From CAZQYC01 sp043746555 (GTDB taxonomy: Bacteria; Pseudomonadota; Gammaproteobacteria; Steroidobacterales; Steroidobacteraceae): a stretch of 8,009 nucleotides of DNA. Each line of letters starts with the position of its first letter. Positions within the stretch are counted from its first letter, which is position 1. The position numbers and the translations under genes are program-made. Positions 1-5,074 of the stretch are shown in pieces. The notes below the pieces were generated by a model, which saw only the letters and a list, made by a program, of their open reading frames with translations, made no database searches and was not told where the DNA came from. The stretch spans positions 1 through 8,009 of the forward strand of contig JAYTQU010000249.1 of assembly GCA_043746555.1 (NCBI GenBank), written 5' to 3'.

Positions 1-46
1 CCTGAAAAATACTCACGTACTGCCGTGTACGCTGCGTTTTTTCAGG
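1..46. terminator. Long imperfect hairpin, possible bidirectional terminator or intergenic repeat
   Basis: Bases 1-9 (CCTGAAAAA) and 38-46 (TTTTTCAGG) are perfect reverse complements. Inside them, A11-C12 pairs with G36-T37, C14-A15 with T33-G34, and CGTAC (16-20) with GTACG (27-31), around a six-base loop TGCCGT. Only T10, C32 and a T13/C35 mismatch break the stem, giving about 18 pairs. An A-tract before and a T-tract after the core hairpin is the layout of an intrinsic terminator that works in both directions. It would end the minus-strand transporter transcript and any plus-strand gene left of the window. The element starts at base 1, so it may extend further left. A REP-like or other dispersed repeat is an equally fair reading. 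Confidence 0.45.
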
Positions 47-117
47 CCGTTGCGCCTTGCCCCGCATCGCTTGATCCCAACCTGACAAAGTAGAACTAAT
101 AGCGGATTTGCGGCAGC

Positions 118-324
118 GTGAAGACGTTCCTGCCGAGCACGCACCGGATGATGCAGTCGGAGCCGTATATAGAACAACATTCGATTTGGTTGCTCGCGGC
201 GGCGATATTGTTCTGCGCGCCGCTTTACATGAACTGCATCCGGAACTACTGGAGCACTTTCTTTCGCGGCGCGCGGGTGCTACGTAGCATGCGGCCGAAG
301 GAATATCGCCAGAAACGTCAGTAA
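118..324 (+). CDS. Doubtful small membrane protein, 68 codons
   Basis: This is an open frame from a GTG at 118, with alternative ATG starts at 148 and 151, ending at TAA 322-324. The product would have one hydrophobic stretch (about residues 24-40, WLLAAAILFCAPLYMNC) followed by an Arg/Lys-rich tail, which suits a single-pass protein with a cytoplasmic C terminus. Third codon positions are mostly G or C, as in the neighbouring genes. Against it, no good ribosome binding site precedes any start, the family is not recognised, and its last 45 bases run antisense through the 3' end of the transporter gene. It could be chance, or a remnant of a longer gene. No function is proposed. Confidence 0.22.
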   Translation: MKTFLPSTHRMMQSEPYIEQHSIWLLAAAILFCAPLYMNCIRNYWSTFFRGARVLRSMRPKEYRQKRQ

Positions 325-1440
325 TAGCGATAGCACCGCCATCCCGGCGAAAATGCTTGCGTAACTCGCGCCGCCATCGCGCGCCCAACCCGCGAGCGAG
401 GGCGTTGTCGCTGAGATGAGATAGCCGCCGAATAACATCATCGCGGTCCAACTGCCGGCTTCGCTAGGTGTGTGGCTATAGTCGAGCGGCAATGTCATCG
501 ATAGCGGAAACCAACCGCCGCTGGCGAAACCGAGTAACAATATCCAAAGCCACGGTGAAGTAAGGGGCGCGATTGCAAAACCCGTCATCGCAACAGTGGC
601 CGTTACGCCGCAGGCAATTAGCCACGGACGTCGATCATGCGATCGACGTGCGAGTCGCGCGACTATCAGAATGAACGCGACTTGCGATGCGATCCAATAG
701 CCAAGTAGCGCTCCCGCTCGCGATGCCGACCAACCGAGTTCGACGTACATCGGCGCAAGCCAAGCGAGTACCACATAGAAGGTCACGCTCTGCAATCCAA
801 AAAATAGCGTGACCAGCCAGGCTTTTCGATTGCGCCAAGGCAGCGGAGCAGCTACGGATGCGCCCACGGAGTGAGTGTTGCCGTTGGCGGTGCGTTTCAG
901 CATGATCCACCAAAGCAGCGTGCCGATGAATCCCGGAATGCTCCAAAGCGCTAATGCAAATCGCCAAGATCCCATTAAGTGTGTAATCGGGGCGGTGAGT
1001 CCTGCCGCTAATGCAGCGCCCAAGCACAAAGCGGCGCTATAGAGTCCGCTCACAGAAATGGCGCGATCGGCAAAATGTTCTTTAACGAATGTGTTGAGCA
1101 AGGTACCGGCAATCGCAATACCGACGCCGGCGCTGAATGCGCTGACTAGCATGAGCCACGTGTCCGCCCATGCGCGAACCAAAGTGGAAAGCGCGATCGC
1201 TAACGTAGCGAAAAGGATCGCCGACTCGTAACCGCGCGCTCCACTTATGCGCTGCGCAAACGGCGCGAACAGACTCATACACAACACCGGAAGCGTGCTG
1301 AGCAAACCGAGTTGCGCCCGGCTCATGTCAAGATCGACGCGCAGATAGTCGAGCACCGGACCGATACACGCCATCGCGACGCGTAAATTAAACGCGACCA
1401 AGAATAGCGCGAGCAGTTGCAGCGTCGGTCTATTTCGCAC
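280..1440 (-). CDS. MFS transporter, CynX/NimT (cyanate / nitroimidazole exporter) type
   Basis: The 386-residue protein is strongly hydrophobic throughout, with about twelve membrane segments, and has the usual length of the CynX/NimT branch of the major facilitator superfamily. Family marks are N18-L19-R20 followed by IGPVL (26-30) in the first helix, GLQS (215-218) and WLAPMY (227-232) in the seventh helix region, and a hydrophilic middle loop at about 181-207. E. coli members include CynX, linked to cyanate, and NimT, linked to 2-nitroimidazole efflux. The substrate here cannot be told, and no cyanase or nitrilase gene lies nearby. The start is GTG at 1440, chosen because a Shine-Dalgarno-like GGCGAG sits 5 bases upstream and because the conserved helix 1 motif follows at once. 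The gene overlaps the end of the thioesterase gene by 11 bases, so the two are very likely co-transcribed and perhaps translationally coupled. Confidence 0.9.
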   Translation of the reverse strand: MRNRPTLQLLALFLVAFNLRVAMACIGPVLDYLRVDLDMSRAQLGLLSTLPVLCMSLFAPFAQRISGARGYESAILFATLAIALSTLVRAWADTWLMLVSAFSAGVGIAIAGTLLNTFVKEHFADRAISVSGLYSAALCLGAALAAGLTAPITHLMGSWRFALALWSIPGFIGTLLWWIMLKRTANGNTHSVGASVAAPLPWRNRKAWLVTLFFGLQSVTFYVVLAWLAPMYVELGWSASRAGALLGYWIASQVAFILIVARLARRSHDRRPWLIACGVTATVAMTGFAIAPLTSPWLWILLLGFASGGWFPLSMTLPLDYSHTPSEAGSWTAMMLFGGYLISATTPSLAGWARDGGASYASIFAGMAVLSLLLTFLAIFLRPHAT

Positions 1441-1810
1441 GTACGCTCGCCGGCGCGACTAAAACTTCGGCAACGAACAATTTCGACACGATATGCGCAA
1501 CGGTTTTGCCGCGGTTAATGACCTCGGACGTACACGTCACTACGCCGGTCTGCACCGGTTCGAAGTAATTCATTATGATTTGCACCGTGGCGCAAAGCTC
1601 GCCATCCGTAAGCCGCGGATACAACGCCGCACCCGTTCCCGTATCGGCGAGCGCATGCAACACCGCTCCATGCGCGACACGATGTGGATTGAGATGCTTT
1701 TCATCGATCGTGAGTTCGCAGCGACTAAAGCGCGAGCGCTGTTCGGTCGTTTGTAATCCACTGAGTTCGGCGCAGGGACGATACATACGGTGACTCGTGG
1801 CAGCTTGCAT
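1430..1810 (-). CDS. PaaI-like hotdog-fold thioesterase
   Basis: From ATG 1810 the product has 126 residues, a normal length for single-domain PaaI-type acyl-CoA thioesterases. The signature helix region reads N41-P-H-R-V-A-H47-G48-A, then L54-A-D56-T-G-T-G60. This corresponds to the family pattern N-x-x-G-x-x-HGG followed nine residues later by the catalytic Asp. The strand QIIMNYFEPV (about 76-85) and the RGKTVAHI segment (about 100-107) are also typical. It probably hydrolyses an acyl- or aryl-CoA thioester in the cytoplasm; the natural substrate is not evident. Odd points are Ala where the second Gly of HGG is usual, and His-Arg where the loop Gly is expected. The frame is open up to 2011, but the added 67 residues look like untranslated DNA. 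ATG 1786 (residue 9) is an alternative start with a slightly better GAG seven bases upstream. Confidence 0.82.
   Translation of the reverse strand: MQAATSHRMYRPCAELSGLQTTEQRSRFSRCELTIDEKHLNPHRVAHGAVLHALADTGTGAALYPRLTDGELCATVQIIMNYFEPVQTGVVTCTSEVINRGKTVAHIVSKLFVAEVLVAPASVRAK
1446..1451 (-). promoter_or_regulatory. Ribosome binding site of the MFS transporter
   Basis: On the minus strand GGCGAG lies 5 bases before the GTG at 1440-1438. It is embedded in the last codons of the upstream thioesterase gene. It supports the GTG start and points to coupling of the two genes. Confidence 0.55.
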
Positions 1811-1899
1811 GATTACCAAAAACTGAAGAAGCGTACACGAACGCTGGTCGGTTTTAGCGCTGGTAGTCTGCTTGTAAGGCGAACTCGCATTGTAGTTGC

Positions 1900-1929
1900 A
1901 TGATATGTGCTCGTGTTGATTATTGTCGA
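1900..1929 (-). promoter_or_regulatory. Candidate sigma70 promoter for the thioesterase-transporter pair
   Basis: On the minus strand TCGACA (1929-1924, five of six matches to TTGACA) is followed after 18 bases by TATCAT (1905-1900, five of six matches to TATAAT). Transcription would start near 1893, leaving a leader of about 80 bases before ATG 1810. Called by eye only. Confidence 0.4.
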
Positions 1930-2027
1930 GTTGGTGCAAGTGAAATGAGAGAGTTGTTCTTGCCGCGTTGTGATGTATGCAACTCAATTTTTGATTGCGT
2001 GTCTTCGCCACAAACTACGCGTCACAC

Positions 2028-2055
2028 TTTTCGGCTCCATGTGATTTTTCGGCTC
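2028..2055. repeat. Direct repeat of TTTTCGGCTC, 18-base period
   Basis: TTTTCGGCTC occurs at 2028-2037 and again at 2046-2055. The copies are exact over ten bases and begin 18 bases apart, about 30 bases before the TTGACA box at 2084. Closely spaced direct copies upstream of a promoter could be an activator or response-regulator site. The spacing is not a whole number of helical turns, so the copies would lie on nearly opposite faces, and chance is not excluded. Confidence 0.3.
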
Positions 2056-2062
2056 GCGCCGG

Positions 2063-2079
2063 TTGGCAACGCGCGCCAA
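2063..2079. promoter_or_regulatory. Short palindrome TTGGC-N7-GCCAA, possible operator
   Basis: TTGGC (2063-2067) and GCCAA (2075-2079) are perfect inverted copies seven bases apart, ending five bases before the TTGACA box. The T-N11-A shape is that of some LysR-type regulator sites. No regulator gene is in the window to support this. Confidence 0.2.
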
Positions 2080-2083
2080 GGAT

Positions 2084-2112
2084 TTGACAACATGATTATT
2101 GAGTAAGCGATC
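2084..2112 (+). promoter_or_regulatory. Candidate promoter of the pilus operon (perfect -35, poor -10)
   Basis: TTGACA at 2084-2089 matches the sigma70 -35 consensus exactly. At the expected 17-base spacing lies GCGATC (2107-2112), a poor -10, so any promoter here would need an activator or is simply not real. If it is used, transcription would begin near 2119, right at the left foot of the inverted repeat at 2118-2149. No convincing sigma54 site was found as an alternative. Confidence 0.3.
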
Positions 2113-2117
2113 AAGTC

Positions 2118-2149
2118 ATCGCAATGTAGACGTCGTCTAGTATTGCGAT
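2118..2149 (+). promoter_or_regulatory. Nested inverted repeat in the pilE leader
   Basis: ATCGCAAT (2118-2125) and ATTGCGAT (2142-2149) are perfect inverted copies. Nested inside, TAGAC (2127-2131) and GTCTA (2135-2139) are also perfect inverted copies around GTC. Together they give 13 pairs interrupted only by G2126 on one side and G2140-T2141 on the other. No T-run follows, so it is not an intrinsic terminator. It could be a protein-binding operator or a stem-loop at the 5' end of the pilus mRNA, 42 bases before the pilE ATG. Confidence 0.5.
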
Positions 2150-2191
2150 ACGCGAAATATTCGTGTGCCACCGCGAGTCGCTCGATTTCCG

Positions 2192-2611
2192 ATGAAGACT
2201 AGGTCACATTCCACTCGACATTGCGCTCGCGGCTTTACGCTCATCGAACTGATGATCACGGTCGCGATCGTGGCCATTTTGGCGGCAATCGCGTATCCAA
2301 GTTATCAGCAGTATCTGATTCGCGGTAAGCGCTCGGCCGCAAAGTCGGCAATGATGGATATTGCGAATCGCGAGCAGCAGTTTCTTCTTGCCAATAGAAC
2401 CTACGCAGACAAGACGACGCTCACAGCCAATGGCTACGCGCTCGACTCCGACGTCAGTCAAAATTACGGCTGGACAACGACCGCCGATAACACCGCGAGT
2501 CCACCGACCTTTCTAATTACGTTCATTCCCAGCGGCGGACAATCGAGCGACGGCAATTTGACGTTAGACAGCCAGGGAAACAAATCTCCTTCCGATAAGT
2601 GGAGTCGCTGA
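2192..2611 (+). CDS. pilE: Type IV minor pilin, PilE-like
   Basis: This 139-residue prepilin is cleaved by prepilin peptidase after G14, leaving F15-T-L-I-E19 at the mature N terminus: the classic class III signal with Glu at +5. The first membrane helix is IELMITVAIVAILAAIA, followed by YPSYQQYLIRGKR. The segment ANREQQFLL, the NYGW strand, PPTFLITFIP and the end LTLDSQGNKSP with a closing KW are hallmarks of the short PilE minor pilin family. It would sit in the inner-membrane minor-pilin complex that primes pilus assembly. It opens the operon, one base ahead of pilV, where FimU is found in Pseudomonas. The mature part has no Cys. ATG 2192 gives a normal short leader; GTG 2165 in frame would add nine residues. 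Neither start has a good Shine-Dalgarno: GAG 2175-2177 is 14 bases away. Confidence 0.88.
   Translation: MKTRSHSTRHCARGFTLIELMITVAIVAILAAIAYPSYQQYLIRGKRSAAKSAMMDIANREQQFLLANRTYADKTTLTANGYALDSDVSQNYGWTTTADNTASPPTFLITFIPSGGQSSDGNLTLDSQGNKSPSDKWSR
2601..2604 (+). promoter_or_regulatory. Ribosome binding site of pilV
   Basis: GGAG lies eight bases before ATG 2613 and inside the last codons of pilE, whose TGA ends at 2611. It fixes the pilV start and suggests coupled translation. Confidence 0.65.
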
Positions 2612-2612
2612 G

Positions 2613-3173
2613 ATGATCTCCAACCGCCGTCTACAATTCGGAACAAGTCTGATCGAGGTCTTGGTCACCGTCATAATCACATCTATCGGTCTGCTCGGTT
2701 TGGTGGGACTGCAATCCCGCATGCAGGTATCCGAAGTCGAGTCGTATCAGCGCTCGCAAGCTCTAATCCTGCTCAACGATATGGCCAGTCGTATCGAAAC
2801 AAATCGGCGCTTTGCGGCGAGCTACGTGACGGTTAATCCGATTGGGGTCGGCATGACCTGCCCGACAACAACCGTCAACTCAACTCGCGCGGCGATCGAC
2901 GAGGCTCAGTGGTGCGTCGCTCTGCAGGGCGCGGCGGAAATTTCGAACAATGCGAAGGCCGGCGCGATGATTGGCGGGCGCGGCTGCGTGGAGAGTTTGC
3001 CGAGCAATCAATATCTCGTGACCGTAGCGTGGCAGGGCCAACTACCCGTATCGGCTCCACCGCAAAGCGTCGCATGCGGTCGAAATCTCTATAACACTTC
3101 GGGAACCAATTGCACACAGGACTTGTGCCGCCGGGTCATCACCACGGTCGTTCAGATTGCAACGTTGAATTAG
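2613..3173 (+). CDS. pilV: Type IV pilus minor pilin PilV
   Basis: The 186-residue prepilin has a ten-residue leader ending in G10. The mature start is T11-S-L-I-E15, then VLVTVIITSIGLLGLVGLQS. IEVLV plus SIGLLGLxGLQ is the PilV signature, and QALILLNDMASRIETNR (about 50-66) is the conserved amphipathic follow-on. By family knowledge PilV works with PilW, PilX and FimU/PilE as the minor-pilin complex that starts pilus assembly and displays PilY1. Six Cys lie in the pilin head, including a CTQDLC pair near the C terminus, suggesting periplasmic disulfides. Residue +1 is Thr rather than the usual Phe or Met. The gene follows pilE by one base and precedes pilW by eleven. Confidence 0.9.
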   Translation: MISNRRLQFGTSLIEVLVTVIITSIGLLGLVGLQSRMQVSEVESYQRSQALILLNDMASRIETNRRFAASYVTVNPIGVGMTCPTTTVNSTRAAIDEAQWCVALQGAAEISNNAKAGAMIGGRGCVESLPSNQYLVTVAWQGQLPVSAPPQSVACGRNLYNTSGTNCTQDLCRRVITTVVQIATLN

Positions 3174-3184
3174 GCGTGAACGAC

Positions 3185-4549
3185 ATGGACAACAAATCGT
3201 ACCGCTATCGATCAATGCAGTTCGGCGTCACGCTCGTCGAGCTGATGATCTCCATGGCGATTTCATTGATTGTCTTACTGGCGTTAGTCGGCCTGTTTGT
3301 AAACACCTCTCGCACCAACGCCGAGATGGCGAAGACCGACTATTTGATTGAAGACGGTCGCGTCGCTATGCAAGTGTTGAACGACGATTTGGTGCACTCG
3401 GGCTTCTGGGGCGGCTATCTTCCGCGCTTTGACGATCTGACTTTCGCAACCGTTCCAACCGACGTACCCACCGCAATCCCCGATCCGTGCCAAGCCTATA
3501 ACACCTGGGACGCAGCCTATCAGCTCAATCTACTCGGCATCGCGGTGCAGTCGACGGACACGTTGCCGGTGGGTACCGGATGTTTGTCTCCGTTGACTCA
3601 GCGCGCCAACACCGATGTACTCATCGTTCGTCACGTCGATACTTGCGTTCCCGGAGTCGGCAATTGCGATGCCGACGTGGCCGGGAAACTTTACTTTCAA
3701 TATCCGCTGTGCGAGCAAGAAAAAAACCAAACGGCGCAGAGCGGCAACTTCAATAGCATCACCTTGGCCGCTATCGCCGCTTCGACCAACAACGCCTATG
3801 TTGGCGCGATCGTTCACACCACGGGTGGCAGCGGCGGCGGTCAGTACCGCATGATCACCGCCTACGACGGTGCAAGTCATTTAGCGACGGTCGCTAGCAA
3901 TTGGGCCGTGACGCCCGACAATACGACCACCTATTCGCTCGACTATGTTCTTGGCGCGACGGCTTATCAATTGCATCGTAGAGATTGCACAACCGTCGCG
4001 GAAAAACGCCGTTTTGTTTCCGACATCTACTACGTGAGCGATGTTACGCAAAATGGCATTACCGTTCCCACGCTGGTTCGTTCGCAATTGGATTTGTTGA
4101 ACGGAACGATTGCACATCAAGCGCCGATCGCATTGGTGGATGGCATCGAAGTATTTAAGGTTGTGCTGGGAATCGACAGCACCAGCAAAACCGGTGCGGC
4201 AGTTGACTATACGCAAGCCGTCGTCTGGTCCGATCCCAACAATAAAACGACCGCCACTAATCGCGGCGACGGTGCGCCGGATCGATTCGTTCGATGCACG
4301 GCCGCGACGCCTTGCGTCATAGCCGATCTGACCAACGTCGTGGCGGTCAAGCTTTATTTACTCGCACGAAGCAAAGAAACGACACCCGGCTACACCGACC
4401 AAAAAACCTATTGTGTAGGCGAACCGCAACCCGACGGCACGTGCGCGCCAGGCGACACGGCCGGTCCTTTCAATGACCACTACAAGCGTCATGTGTTCAC
4501 GACTAGCGTGCGCCTCACGAATGTTTCCGGCCGGAGAGATACACCATGA
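3185..4549 (+). CDS. pilW: Type IV pilus minor pilin PilW
   Basis: The product has 454 residues, large for a pilin but normal for PilW. The leader ends at G14; the mature start is V15-T-L-V-E19, followed by LMISMAISLIVLLALVGLF. Typical later pieces are LVDGIEVFKV (about 317-326), LYLLARSKE (about 390-398), PGYTDQKTY just after, and the closing KRHVFTTSVRLTNVSGRR. Many paired Cys (for example CVPGVGNC and CTAATPC) point to disulfides. Residues about 203-253 look like an inserted Gly-rich beta module, listed separately. ATG 3185 was chosen because it clears the pilV stop and gives a normal leader. An in-frame ATG at 3110 would lie deep inside pilV, and GTG 3176 is a closer alternative; the site upstream (AGG 3172-3174) is weak. 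The stop overlaps the pilX start as ATGA, a sign of coupled translation. Confidence 0.92.
   Translation: MDNKSYRYRSMQFGVTLVELMISMAISLIVLLALVGLFVNTSRTNAEMAKTDYLIEDGRVAMQVLNDDLVHSGFWGGYLPRFDDLTFATVPTDVPTAIPDPCQAYNTWDAAYQLNLLGIAVQSTDTLPVGTGCLSPLTQRANTDVLIVRHVDTCVPGVGNCDADVAGKLYFQYPLCEQEKNQTAQSGNFNSITLAAIAASTNNAYVGAIVHTTGGSGGGQYRMITAYDGASHLATVASNWAVTPDNTTTYSLDYVLGATAYQLHRRDCTTVAEKRRFVSDIYYVSDVTQNGITVPTLVRSQLDLLNGTIAHQAPIALVDGIEVFKVVLGIDSTSKTGAAVDYTQAVVWSDPNNKTTATNRGDGAPDRFVRCTAATPCVIADLTNVVAVKLYLLARSKETTPGYTDQKTYCVGEPQPDGTCAPGDTAGPFNDHYKRHVFTTSVRLTNVSGRRDTP
3791..3943 (+). other. Gly-rich beta module inside PilW resembling a phage structural-protein motif
   Basis: Within PilW (residues about 203-253) the order NAYVGAIV, then GGSGGGQYRMITAYDG, LATVAS, NWAVTPDNTTTY is seen. 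From recall it matches a motif common in phage tail and other virion or surface proteins: a yVG strand, GtGaGQsRtItaYdg, a short atV strand, and a W-t-x-P-d-x-t-s-t-Y end. It lies between the conserved N-terminal PilW part and the YQLHRRDC segment. Homology is inferred by eye, not by alignment. Confidence 0.45.
4533..4538 (+). promoter_or_regulatory. Ribosome binding site of pilX
   Basis: GGAGAG stands seven bases before ATG 4546 and within the last codons of pilW. It supports the start that overlaps the pilW stop by four bases. Confidence 0.7.
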
Positions 4550-5052
4550 AATCCTTGCAAACGACGTCGAAGCAGCAACGCGGCGCAGCGCTCGTCGTCG
4601 GACTCATCATGCTGACGCTGATTACCGTCATGGTCACCAGCAGTTATTCGCTTAGCGCCAGCAATCTTAAGGCGGTGGGCAACATGCAATTTCGCAGTGA
4701 AGCGGTAGCGGCCGCCAACAAGGCCATCGAGCAGGTATTGAGTTCGCCATTCACCAATGCGCCGACGGGCGAAACCATCGACGTCGATCTCAATAGCGAT
4801 GGCATCACCGACTATCACGTGCAATTCGCGACGCCAGTGTGCGTGGGGGCGAGCCAGGCTGCCGCATCGGCGATGCCGCCCAGCAGCAGTTCTCTCGGCT
4901 CGGCATTTGCCGCGCCGCCTGGCGACTATGAAACCGTTTGGGATCTCGACGCCACGGTGACCGCCGCAAACGGCAGCGGCGCGACGGTTACGGTGCATCA
5001 AGGCGTGCGAGTGCTGTTGCCGCAATCGCAGTACGCCAGTGTTTGCACATAA
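4546..5052 (+). CDS. pilX: Type IV pilus minor pilin PilX
   Basis: The 168-residue prepilin has a leader that ends Q-Q-R12-G13, then A14-A-L-V-V18 and a hydrophobic helix GLIMLTLITVMVTSS. RGAALVV followed by LIMLTLITV, then SLSASNLKAVGNMQFRSEA with Ala-rich helix AANKAIEQVL, is the PilX N-terminal pattern. There is no Glu at +5 of the mature chain (Val instead), as recalled for PilX/GspK-type pilins that sit at the very tip of the pseudopilus. The middle has a Ser/Ala/Pro-rich loop (about 105-125). Two Cys, in the PVCVG segment and at the extreme C terminus (SVCT), could form a disulfide. It is translated from an ATGA overlap with pilW and is 22 bases ahead of pilY1. Confidence 0.9.
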   Translation: MKSLQTTSKQQRGAALVVGLIMLTLITVMVTSSYSLSASNLKAVGNMQFRSEAVAAANKAIEQVLSSPFTNAPTGETIDVDLNSDGITDYHVQFATPVCVGASQAAASAMPPSSSSLGSAFAAPPGDYETVWDLDATVTAANGSGATVTVHQGVRVLLPQSQYASVCT

Positions 5053-5063
5053 GAGTGCAGTGC

Positions 5064-5067
5064 GGAG
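5064..5067 (+). promoter_or_regulatory. Ribosome binding site of pilY1
   Basis: GGAG lies seven bases before ATG 5075, in the short gap after the pilX stop. It fixes the pilY1 start just before a good signal peptide. Confidence 0.7.
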
Positions 5068-5074
5068 TTTTATT

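Larger units (their letters stand above)
1811..2191. other. Divergent intergenic regulatory region
   Basis: The stretch separates the minus-strand thioesterase/transporter pair from the plus-strand pilus operon. It is visibly richer in A+T than its flanks: bases 1921-2040 count 54 G/C out of 120. Short open frames across it have no ribosome binding site and no recognisable product. What it does hold is listed separately: a minus-strand promoter candidate, a tandem 10-bp repeat, a short palindrome, a TTGACA box and a nested inverted repeat. Confidence 0.75.

Noticed and set aside
1..93. C-terminal end of a plus-strand gene entering from the left (stop TAG 91-93)
   Set aside because: The first half is a long hairpin and the peptide has no recognisable family; with only 30 codons it cannot be supported, though more left sequence could change this.
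1811..2011. N-terminal extension of the thioesterase to an ATG at 2011
   Set aside because: The extra 67 residues are low-complexity, rich in His, Asn, Gln and Thr, lie in AT-rich DNA holding a promoter candidate, and have no family counterpart.
2063..2079. Sigma54 promoter, because TTGGCA resembles the -24 element
   Set aside because: The -12 element (TTGC with GC at the right spacing) is missing.
1900..2106. Plus-strand open frame of 68 codons in the divergent region
   Set aside because: No ribosome binding site, no recognisable product, AT-rich DNA overlapping repeats and promoter candidates.
3110..3184. Upstream ATG for pilW inside pilV
   Set aside because: It would add 25 residues encoded within pilV and give an unusually long prepilin leader; ATG 3185 is enough.
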